NCBI GenBank assembly: GCA_039928615.1
Contig: JBDSSS010000088.1
Location: 1 to 13,270 of the forward strand
Direction of reading: 5' to 3'
Length of the DNA: 13,270 bases
Source of the DNA: JBDSSS01 sp039928615
GTDB taxonomy: Bacteria; Actinomycetota; Actinomycetes; Actinomycetales; Dermatophilaceae
Part shown: in pieces, positions 1 through 5,981 of the stretch
How positions within the stretch are numbered: position 1 is the first letter of the stretch
How the letters are laid out: each line of letters opens with the position of its first letter
Notes under the pieces: model-generated
The model's input: the letters and a program-made list of their open reading frames with translations, nothing else
What the model was told of the DNA's origin: nothing
Databases searched by the model: none
Translations under genes and position numbers: made by a program

Positions 1-1
1 C

Positions 2-1252
2 TCCGCCGGCACCACAGACAGCCGGCCAGGCCGCACCGGTGCCGGCAGCAACGCACGAGGCGGCGCTCCAGCAACCGGTGGGACGCCGGACGCCGGTGGA
101 GGCGGGCTGTGCGGTTCCGGGGACGTGCTGTCCCCGGAGACGGTCAGGCGCTGGGCCTGCGACGCCGAGATCAACCCCGTCGTGCTCGGCTCCCAGAGCC
201 AGCCCCTGGACGTGGGCCGGTCCCGCCGCCTGGTCACCCCCGCGATCCGCACCGCCCTGTGGCTGCGCGACCGCGGCTGCACCTTCCCCGGCGACGCCGC
301 CCCCGCAACCTGGACCGACGCACACCACGTCACCCACTGGGCCGACGGCGGGCCCACAGCCCTGAGCAACCTCGCGCTCCTGTGCCGACGCCACCACTCC
401 CACGTCCACCAACGCCACCTCACCGCCACCATCACCAACACCACGGTCACCTGGAACACCTGGCAGCAGTGGCACACCCACTTCGCCCGCCGGACGGAGC
501 AGGACGACGCGTCGGAGCAGACCGGCATGGCTAGCCACACCCAGACGAGAGCCACCACCTCGCGCTCGGCGGCTTGCGGACGTCGGCTCGGATCCGACGA
601 CGCAGTCACCGTGGACTCCGGTCTGAGAATGAGCCCCCGGCGAGCGCCGGGCGACAGCCCAGCGCCCTTTGACAGCCCAGCGTCCGGCGTCAGCCAAAAG
701 CCCGGCCCCAGCACCACGGCCCCGCACCGACCTGCCGTGTCATCCGACCCGCCTCGCACCGAGGAGCGGGCAGCTGAGGCAGCGTTCGGGGTAGCGCAGG
801 GGGCGGCTGAGGAGGCAACGATCGACGTAGCGCGAGGGGGACGGCCGACCGACAGCTCCGAGCCTGGTCAGCAACGTAGGCCGACCCTCACCGGGGACCC
901 GGCGCACTCAACTCCTGCCGAGTGCGCAGCCGAGCAGGCCGACTCAGGGTGCGCCCACGCTCGTCGTGCGGCGCGCTGTGGCCCGGTGCCCGGTCTCCGC
1001 GCCACAGTGCGGAGCTGTTCGCTCCGTGCCGAGGCGTGCCGAAGCCCGCCCCACCAGGAGCCGCCGGGCGGCGGCGCAGCCGTCAGCCCGGGCGGCGGCG
1101 GACGTGGCCGTCCGGCCGTCAGGTCTCGACGAGCGCGTCGACGTCCTCACGGAACTGCGTGGCGTGCAGGTCGGCGTAGAGGCCGCCCGAGGCCAGCAGT
1201 TCGGAGTGTCGCCCGGTCTGGGCGACCCGGCCGTGGTCGAGCACGACGATGA
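2..1252 (+). CDS. DUF222/HNH endonuclease (13E12 repeat family), 5'-partial, with an abnormal C-terminal tail
   Basis: The frame is already open at the window edge, so the N-terminal DUF222 part lies outside. The visible core contains CDAEINPVVLGSQS, PLDVGRSRR, then the HNH site: GCTFPG (from about 275), DAHHVTHWADGG (317-352), NLALLCRRHHSHVHQ (368-412). This order is diagnostic of the actinobacterial 13E12/DUF222 HNH family, which is multicopy and hypervariable; its biological role is not settled. Two oddities are visible. The second cysteine expected in the FPGC motif is Asp (GAC at 293-295), so one zinc ligand may be missing, although DAHH and LLC..HH are intact. Also, after about nt 480 the frame continues for some 250 codons of Pro/Ala/Arg-rich, disordered-looking sequence, with codons (AGA, GTA, GCA, TCA) unlike the neighbours, and it overlaps the ABC gene antisense by 134 nt. 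The authentic stop may have been lost. The core assignment is sure; the 3' end is doubtful. Confidence 0.65.
   Translation, partial: SAGTTDSRPGRTGAGSNARGGAPATGGTPDAGGGGLCGSGDVLSPETVRRWACDAEINPVVLGSQSQPLDVGRSRRLVTPAIRTALWLRDRGCTFPGDAAPATWTDAHHVTHWADGGPTALSNLALLCRRHHSHVHQRHLTATITNTTVTWNTWQQWHTHFARRTEQDDASEQTGMASHTQTRATTSRSAACGRRLGSDDAVTVDSGLRMSPRRAPGDSPAPFDSPASGVSQKPGPSTTAPHRPAVSSDPPRTEERAAEAAFGVAQGAAEEATIDVARGGRPTDSSEPGQQRRPTLTGDPAHSTPAECAAEQADSGCAHARRAARCGPVPGLRATVRSCSLRAEACRSPPHQEPPGGGAAVSPGGGGRGRPAVRSRRARRRPHGTAWRAGRRRGRPRPAVRSVARSGRPGRGRARR
779..841 (+). repeat. Imperfect tandem repeat inside the HNH-gene tail
   Basis: Two adjacent units of about 33 nt read AAEAAFGVAQG and AAEEATIDVARG in the HNH frame. 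A second, shorter direct repeat, GACAGCCCAGCG, occurs at 653-664 and 671-682. Both lie in the low-complexity tail and support the view that this segment is repeat-expanded rather than a folded domain. Confidence 0.5.
972..1011. terminator. Stem-loop between convergent HNH and ABC genes, possible terminator
   Basis: CGCGCTGTGGC (972-982) pairs with GCCACAGTGCG (1001-1011) at 10 of 11 positions, with an 18-nt loop. A second perfect hairpin, GCCGCC-GGGC-GGCGGC, sits at 1060-1075. Both lie downstream of the ABC exporter stop (1119, minus strand) and near the end of the HNH gene. Neither is followed by a T-run, so termination is inferred only from position and symmetry. Confidence 0.25.
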
Positions 1253-2999
1253 GGTCTGCCTGGCGGATCGTCGAGAGCCGGTGCGCGATGACGATCGAGG
1301 TTCGGCCCGCCAGCGCCGCGTCGAGGGCCCGCTGCATGGCGACCTCGGACTCCGAGTCGAGGTGGGCCGTCGCCTCGTCGAGGATGACGACATCGGGAGC
1401 CTTGAGCAGCAGCCGGGCAATGGCGAGCCGCTGCTTCTCCCCACCGCTGAGGCGGTGACCGCGGTCGCCCACGACGGTGTCGAGACCCTCGGGCAGCTCG
1501 TCGATGAGCGGCATGATCTGGGCCGCCCGCAGGGCGTCTTCGATCTGGGTCTCGGTGGCCTCCGGCCGGGCATAGAGCAGGTTGGCCCGGATCGTGTCGT
1601 GGAAGAGGTGGGCGTCCTGGGTGACGACGCCGACCCGGTCACGCAGTGAGTCGGTCGAGGCGCCCCGCAGGTCGACCCCACCGATCCGGACGATGCCCTC
1701 GGTCGGGTCGTAGAGGCGCGAGATGAGGGAGGTGAGGGTCGTCTTGCCGGCACCGGAGGGGCCGACGAGCGCGATGAGCTGGCCGGGGCGGGCCTCCATC
1801 GAGATGTCGTGCAGCACCGGACCGCCGGCCTTGCGGTCGCCGGTCGACATCGACTCGAGCGAGGCCAGCGAGACCTCGTCGGCGGACGGGTAGCGGAAGG
1901 AGACGCCCTCGAGCTTGACCCCCAACGGACCCTTGGGCAGCGGCACCGCGTCGGGCGACTCCGCCACGAGCGGCTCGAGGTCGAGCACCTCGAAGACCCG
2001 CTCGAAGGAGATGAGCGCCGTCATGATGTCGACGCGCACGTTGGACAGCGAGGTGAGCGGGCCGTAGAGCCGCGCCAGCAGCGCGGTCAGGGCGAGCAGG
2101 GTGCCGACCGTCAGCGTGCCGGTGACGGCCATGACCCCGCCGAAGCCGTAGATCATCGCCGTGGCGAGCGCCGCGACGAGGGTGAGTGACGCCATGAAGA
2201 TCGACCGGTTGAGCGAGATCTGGATGCCGATGTCGCGCACCCGTCCGGCCCGCTCGGAGTACTCGGCCTGCTCGCGGGACGGGACACCGAAGAGCTTGAC
2301 GAGCAGGGCGCCGGCGACGTTGAAGCGCTCCGTCATCCGGGTCCCCATGTCGGCGTTGAGCACCATCTGCCGCGAGGCGAGGCTGGCGAGACGCCGGCCC
2401 ATCACCTTGGCGGGGAAGATGAACAGCGGCACGAGCAGGAGCGACCCGAGGGTCAGCTGCCACGACAGGGCGACCATCGCTCCGATGACGAGCGCGACGG
2501 AGACGATGTTGCTCACGACGTTGGACAGCACCGAGGTGAACGCCTGCTGGGCGCCGATGACGTCGTTGTTGAGCCGGGAGACGAGCGAGCCGGTCTGGGC
2601 CCGGGTGAAGAAGGCGATCGGCTGTTTGAGCACGTGTCCGAAGACCTCGGTGCGCAGGTCGTTGATCAACCCCTCGCCGATGACGGAGGAGTACCACCGC
2701 GAGATGACCGTGAGGACGGTGTCGGCGACGGCGATGAGAGCCACGATGAGGGCGAGCCGGACCACGACGCCCGAGTCCTTGGGGATGACGCCGTTGTCGA
2801 CGAGCTGCTTGAGCAGCAGCGGCACGGCCACGACGAGGAGGCTGTCGAGGACCACCACGACGAGGAAGGCGATGATCGCCTTCCGGTAGGGGCCGGCATA
2901 CGACAGGACGCGTCGACGGGTCCCCGGCGCGAGGCTCTTCTCGGCGACGGACGAGTCGCGTGACATCGACCTCATCGCCATCCACGGTTGCATGCCCAC
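1119..2999 (-). CDS. ABC exporter half-transporter (fused permease and ATPase)
   Basis: This 626-residue protein has the layout of a type IV (MsbA/LmrA-like) ABC exporter. An ABC-transporter transmembrane domain of about six helices spans residues ~38-330, including the DNDVIGAQQ-type coupling region near 145. A nucleotide-binding domain spans ~360-615. Seen directly: Walker A GPSGAGKTT (413-421), Q-loop Gln461, signature LSGGEKQR (517-524), Walker B VVILDEAT (537-544) and H-loop His573. A Ser-rich insert (about 373-393) lies between the first NBD strand (FRYP) and the ATP-binding loop. The protein should dimerise in the cytoplasmic membrane and export an unidentified, probably hydrophobic, substrate. 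The start is GTG at 2999, chosen because AAGGAGG (3008-3014) sits 8 nt upstream; an in-frame ATG at 2993 is less well spaced. It lies 81 nt downstream of the crotonase gene on the same strand. Confidence 0.93.
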   Translation of the reverse strand: MGMQPWMAMRSMSRDSSVAEKSLAPGTRRRVLSYAGPYRKAIIAFLVVVVLDSLLVVAVPLLLKQLVDNGVIPKDSGVVVRLALIVALIAVADTVLTVISRWYSSVIGEGLINDLRTEVFGHVLKQPIAFFTRAQTGSLVSRLNNDVIGAQQAFTSVLSNVVSNIVSVALVIGAMVALSWQLTLGSLLLVPLFIFPAKVMGRRLASLASRQMVLNADMGTRMTERFNVAGALLVKLFGVPSREQAEYSERAGRVRDIGIQISLNRSIFMASLTLVAALATAMIYGFGGVMAVTGTLTVGTLLALTALLARLYGPLTSLSNVRVDIMTALISFERVFEVLDLEPLVAESPDAVPLPKGPLGVKLEGVSFRYPSADEVSLASLESMSTGDRKAGGPVLHDISMEARPGQLIALVGPSGAGKTTLTSLISRLYDPTEGIVRIGGVDLRGASTDSLRDRVGVVTQDAHLFHDTIRANLLYARPEATETQIEDALRAAQIMPLIDELPEGLDTVVGDRGHRLSGGEKQRLAIARLLLKAPDVVILDEATAHLDSESEVAMQRALDAALAGRTSIVIAHRLSTIRQADLIVVLDHGRVAQTGRHSELLASGGLYADLHATQFREDVDALVET

Positions 3000-3007
3000 G
3001 GTGCGGA

Positions 3008-3014
3008 CCTCCTT
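3008..3014 (-). promoter_or_regulatory. Ribosome-binding site of the ABC exporter
   Basis: AAGGAGG on the minus strand, 8 nt before the GTG at 2999. It decides the start in favour of GTG over the ATG two codons later. Together with the 81-nt gap to the crotonase gene, it suggests SD-led translation from a read-through or own transcript, unlike the leaderless neighbour. Confidence 0.75.
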
Positions 3015-3080
3015 GCTCTCCCTCGATCCAACCCCAGGGCACCGACAGCGATTCCCGAGGGGGTCCGCAGGCGGCCGCGG

Positions 3081-3854
3081 TCAGCGGGTCCGGGAGGCGT
3101 AGAGGGCGCGCAGCAGACCGGTCTGCGCCACCCGCTCGGCCCGCAGCTGAGCCTCCGGATCGGCGTCCAGCGCCGAGCGCAGCAGCGGCTTGAGGGCCGT
3201 GAGCGCCGCCTCGGGTGCCGCGAGGACGGCGGCGACGAGCGCCCCGGCCGCCGCCTCCAGCCCGTCCGGCGCAGCGACGACGTTGGCGAGCCCGATCGCC
3301 CCGGCCTCGGCGCCACTGACGAAGCGACCGGTGGCACAGATCTCCAGGGCCCGCGAGTAGCCGACGAGGTCGACGAGCGGCCGCGTCCCCGCGAGGTCGG
3401 GGACCAGACCGAGGCTCGTCTCGCGCATGGCGAGCCGGGCGTCCTCGGCGACGACCCGCAGGTCGGCCGCGAGCGCGAGCTGCAGACCCGCACCGATGGC
3501 GTGCCCCTGCACGACCGCGACGACGACCGCGGGGCACTGCGCCCAGCGCGAGAAGCCCTCCTGGTATGCCGCTATCCCCTCCTGCATCCGCTCGGGGCCC
3601 TCGGTCGCGAGCGCCGCCATGCTCTCCTCGCCGGGGACCCCCTCGGGGGTGAACATCGCGGTGTCGATGCCCGCGGAGAAGGACGGCCCAGCGCCGCGGA
3701 TCACGACGACCCGCACGGAGTCCGGCACGGCCTCGGCCTCATCGGCGAGCGCTCGCCACAACGAGGGTGTCTGAGCGTTGCGCCGCGACGGGTTGTCGAG
3801 CGTGAGCGTGCGGACGGGGCCGTCGGTCTCGACGTGCAGGTGCGGGTGGCTCAT
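3081..3854 (-). CDS. Enoyl-CoA hydratase/isomerase (crotonase) family protein
   Basis: This 257-residue protein has normal crotonase length. The CoA/oxyanion-hole elements are visible as FSAGID (59-64) and GHAIGAG (117-123), followed by LALAADLRVVAEDARLAM and the GLVPDLAGT segment (149-157). Of the two catalytic glutamates of classical enoyl-CoA hydratase, the one in the PE-V-GL-P motif is kept (Glu145 in RETSLGL), but the one in the GGGxEL motif is Gln125 (GAGLQL). It may therefore be an isomerase, a hydrolase or another crotonase activity on an acyl-CoA rather than a standard beta-oxidation hydratase. The substrate cannot be told from the sequence. No Shine-Dalgarno is seen before the ATG at 3854; a TAGCCT -10 hexamer lies 6 nt upstream, so the gene is probably transcribed leaderless from its own promoter. 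Confidence 0.88.
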   Translation of the reverse strand: MSHPHLHVETDGPVRTLTLDNPSRRNAQTPSLWRALADEAEAVPDSVRVVVIRGAGPSFSAGIDTAMFTPEGVPGEESMAALATEGPERMQEGIAAYQEGFSRWAQCPAVVVAVVQGHAIGAGLQLALAADLRVVAEDARLAMRETSLGLVPDLAGTRPLVDLVGYSRALEICATGRFVSGAEAGAIGLANVVAAPDGLEAAAGALVAAVLAAPEAALTALKPLLRSALDADPEAQLRAERVAQTGLLRALYASRTR

Positions 3855-3860
3855 CCCCGA

Positions 3861-3866
3861 AGGCTA
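3861..3866 (-). promoter_or_regulatory. -10 element for leaderless crotonase mRNA
   Basis: TAGCCT on the minus strand ends 6 nt before the ATG at 3854. It fits the actinobacterial TANNNT -10 with transcription starting at, or within a base or two of, the start codon. The same layout is seen at 8717, 10897 and 12742. Confidence 0.5.
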
Positions 3867-3894
3867 GCGGCCACCCTCAGCCGGCCCTGCGGCC

Positions 3895-4107
3895 TCAGGC
3901 GGCGACGGCCACGGCACCCGCACCGGGCGTCGGCACGCCGGCCACGACCGCGAGCACGCCCCACCCGGTCACCGACGCGGGCTGGACCAGCTCGACCCGG
4001 AAGACGCGGGCGCAGGTGAGGCACGACCACGCCGACGTCGGGTCGGGGAACGGCGTGACGTCGTCCCCCGCGCAGAACGGGCAGCTGAGGTAGTGGTCGG
4101 TCGGCAT
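3895..4107 (-). CDS. Small zinc-ribbon protein of unknown function
   Basis: This is a 70-residue protein whose N-terminal half is a probable zinc ribbon: CPFC (Cys9, Cys12) and CLTC (Cys29, Cys32), i.e. C-x2-C-x16-C-x2-C. The tail (about 46-70, VTGWGVLAVVAG... ending AVAVAA) is rich in Val, Ala and Gly and uncharged; it could be a weak membrane segment or simply disordered. The start is the ATG at 4107; no clear Shine-Dalgarno precedes it. It is the first gene after an AT-rich putative promoter/operator (4129-4176), in line with the crotonase and ABC exporter genes that follow on the same strand. I do not recognise a named family. The four spaced cysteines and actinobacterial-type codon use support a real gene. 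Confidence 0.65.
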   Translation of the reverse strand: MPTDHYLSCPFCAGDDVTPFPDPTSAWSCLTCARVFRVELVQPASVTGWGVLAVVAGVPTPGAGAVAVAA

Positions 4108-4128
4108 GCGCCAAGGGTGCCCGGTCTC

Positions 4129-4176
4129 AACCAGACAATCAATAAGCGTCCATTATCTGATCGAACACACCTGGTT
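4129..4176 (-). promoter_or_regulatory. AT-rich promoter with overlapping inverted repeat (putative operator)
   Basis: This is an unusually AT-rich island in an otherwise very GC-rich window. On the minus strand CAGATAAT (4159-4152) and ATTGTCTG (4139-4132) form an inverted repeat matching 7 of 8 bases with a 12-nt spacer. GATAAT inside the first arm is a good -10 (5 of 6 to TATAAT) for the zinc-ribbon gene, giving a leader of roughly 38 nt. A wider symmetric pair, AACCAG (4129-4134) and CTGGTT (4171-4176), flanks it. A dimeric repressor binding here would occlude the -10. The regulator is unknown. Confidence 0.5.
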
Positions 4177-4202
4177 ATGTGATCGCCGGAGCCCAGCCAC
4201 GC

Positions 4203-5801
4203 TCAGGCGAGCGAGATGAGGTCGAGGTAGTCCGGGCCCCAGAGGTCCTCGACGCCGTCGGGGAGCATGAGGATCCGCTCCGGCTCGAGCGCCTGGACGG
4301 CGCCCTCATCGTGGGTGACGAGCACGACGGCGCCCTCGTAGGTCGACAGGGCGCCAAGGATCTCCTCGCGGCTGGCCGGGTCGAGGTTGTTGGTCGGCTC
4401 GTCGAGGAGCAGGACGTTGGCGGCGCTGACCACGAGCATCGCGAGCGACAGACGCGTCTTCTCCCCACCGGAGAGGACCCCGGCCGGCTTGAGCACGTCG
4501 TCGCCGGAGAAGAGGAAGGAGCCGAGCACCTTGCGGACGTCGGTCTCCCCCAGCTCGGGGGCGGAGGTCTTCATGTTCTCCAGGACGCTCCGGTCGACCT
4601 CGAGGTTCTCGTGCTCCTGGGCGTAGTAGCCGAGGCGCAGGCCGTGGCCCGGCTCGACCTGGCCGGTGTCGGGCACGTCGACGCCGGCGAGCATCCGCAG
4701 CAGCGTCGTCTTGCCCGCACCGTTGAGCCCGAGCACGACGACCCGCGAGCCGCGGTCGATCGCGAGGTCGACGTCGGTGAAGACCTCGAGCGAGCCGTAG
4801 GTCCGGGACAGGCCGGAGGCACGCAGTGGCGTCTTGCCGCAGGCGGCCGGCTTCGGGAAGCGCAGCTTGGCCACCTTGTCGACCTGGCGCTCGCCCTCGA
4901 CGCCGGCGAGCAGCCGCTCGGCGCGCTTGGCCATGTTCTGGGCCGCGGTCGCCTTGGTCGCCTTGGCGCGCATCTTGTCGGCCTGGGCCATCAGGGCGCC
5001 GGCCTTCTTCGTCGCGTTGGCGAGCTCGCGGCGGCGGCGCTTCTCGTCGGTCTCGCGGGCCTGGAGGTAGGTCTTCCAGTTGACGTTGTAGACGTCGAGG
5101 GCCGAGCGGTTCGCGTCGAGGTGGTAGACCTTGTTGACGACGGCGTCGAGCATCTCCCCGTCGTGGCTGATGATGATGAGCCCGCCCTTGTAGGCGCGCA
5201 GGTACTCGCGCAGCCAGGCGATGGAGTCCGCGTCGAGGTGGTTGGTCGGCTCGTCGAGGAGCAGGGTCTCGTTGCCGGAGAAGAGGATCCGCGACAGCTC
5301 GACGCGGTGGCGCTGACCACCGGAGAGGGTGCCGAGCGGCTGGCCGAGCACGCGCTCGTCGAGCGCGAGCGCGTTGGCGATCGACGCCGCCTCGGACTCA
5401 GCGGCATACCCGCCCTGAGCATCGAACTCGAGCTCGAGGCGCGAGTACTTGCGCATCGCCTTGTCGCGCACCTTCTCGTCGTCGCTGCCCATCCGGGCCT
5501 CGGCCTCGGAGCGCTGGCGGACGATCTCGTCGAGACCACGCGCCGAGAGGATGCGGTCGCGGGCGAGCATGTCGAGGTCGCCGGTGCGCGGGTCCTGCGG
5601 GAGGTAGCCGACGGCGCCGCTGCTCGTGACGGTGCCGGAGGCGGGCTGCCCCTCCCCCGCGAGCACCTTGGTCAGGGTGGTCTTGCCGGCGCCGTTGCGG
5701 CCCACGAGGCCGATCCGGTCCCCCGCATCGATGCGGAAGCTCGCATCCTCGACGAGCAGGCGGGCCCCAGCACGGAGCTCGATCCCGGTGGCGACGATCA
5801 C
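4203..5801 (-). CDS. ABC-F family ATPase (ribosome-associated translation factor type)
   Basis: This 532-residue soluble protein has two ABC domains in tandem and no transmembrane segment. Domain 1: Walker A GRNGAGKTT (34-42), signature LSGGQ (159-163), Walker B with LLLDEPTNHLD (180-190). Domain 2: Walker A GLNGAGKTT (358-366), signature LSGGE (443-447), LLLDEPTNNLD (464-474). Between them is a charged linker (about 240-320, rich in Lys, Arg and Ala) corresponding to the P-site tRNA-interaction motif of ABC-F proteins. The family binds the ribosomal E site and modulates translation or gives antibiotic protection. The EttA N-terminal signature is absent, so this is another subfamily; housekeeping and resistance roles cannot be separated here. 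The start is GTG at 5801 with AGAGGAGG (5809-5816) 7 nt upstream. It is transcribed divergently from the glycosidase at 5982. Confidence 0.93.
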   Translation of the reverse strand: MIVATGIELRAGARLLVEDASFRIDAGDRIGLVGRNGAGKTTLTKVLAGEGQPASGTVTSSGAVGYLPQDPRTGDLDMLARDRILSARGLDEIVRQRSEAEARMGSDDEKVRDKAMRKYSRLELEFDAQGGYAAESEAASIANALALDERVLGQPLGTLSGGQRHRVELSRILFSGNETLLLDEPTNHLDADSIAWLREYLRAYKGGLIIISHDGEMLDAVVNKVYHLDANRSALDVYNVNWKTYLQARETDEKRRRRELANATKKAGALMAQADKMRAKATKATAAQNMAKRAERLLAGVEGERQVDKVAKLRFPKPAACGKTPLRASGLSRTYGSLEVFTDVDLAIDRGSRVVVLGLNGAGKTTLLRMLAGVDVPDTGQVEPGHGLRLGYYAQEHENLEVDRSVLENMKTSAPELGETDVRKVLGSFLFSGDDVLKPAGVLSGGEKTRLSLAMLVVSAANVLLLDEPTNNLDPASREEILGALSTYEGAVVLVTHDEGAVQALEPERILMLPDGVEDLWGPDYLDLISLA

Positions 5802-5808
5802 GGCAGTT

Positions 5809-5816
5809 CCTCCTCT
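5809..5816 (-). promoter_or_regulatory. Strong ribosome-binding site of the ABC-F gene
   Basis: AGAGGAGG on the minus strand with a 7-nt spacer fixes the GTG at 5801 as the start. Further upstream, CAGAAT (5859-5854) could be the -10, giving a leader of about 45 nt; that part is tentative. Confidence 0.7.
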
Positions 5817-5904
5817 GGGTGCCGCAGTACGTCAGCGGCCGAATGACCTCTCCATTCTGCCAGCGTCCGAGGGGTGCTCCCGACGCGCCGGCCGGGCACC
5901 AGTC

Positions 5905-5933
5905 GTGCCACCCCGTCCCACCCCTGTCCCACC
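5905..5933. repeat. Three helically phased GTSCCACC repeats in a divergent intergenic region
   Basis: GTGCCACC (5905-5912), GTCCCACC (5915-5922) and GTCCCACC (5926-5933) recur at steps of 10 and 11 bp, i.e. on the same face of the helix. They lie in the 180-bp gap between the ABC-F gene (minus) and the glycosidase (plus). Phased direct repeats in a divergent promoter region are typical of cooperative activator or repressor sites. No regulator gene is adjacent, and a chance origin in C-rich DNA is possible. Confidence 0.4.
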
Positions 5934-5981
5934 TCGCGGCCCCGTTACCGCGCCGACACATCGGTGGGGGACCATTCCTCC

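Noticed and set aside
1639..3537. Minus-strand open frame of about 630 codons across the exporter/crotonase junction
   Set aside because: An out-of-frame shadow of two real genes; Arg/Ala/Pro-rich with no domain.
3851..4114. Alternative 87-residue frame over the zinc-ribbon gene
   Set aside because: It loses all four paired cysteines and reads Arg/Gly/Pro-rich; the 70-residue frame has the C-x2-C pairs.
4179..5846. Long plus-strand open frame opposite the ABC-F gene
   Set aside because: Low-complexity Val/Leu/Glu/Gly translation, without motifs; the minus strand has two complete ABC domains and an ideal SD.
5874..5981. N-terminal extension of the glycosidase to an earlier start
   Set aside because: The extra 36 residues are Pro/Arg/Ser-rich and not family-like, and they would put coding sequence over the phased repeats and promoter region.
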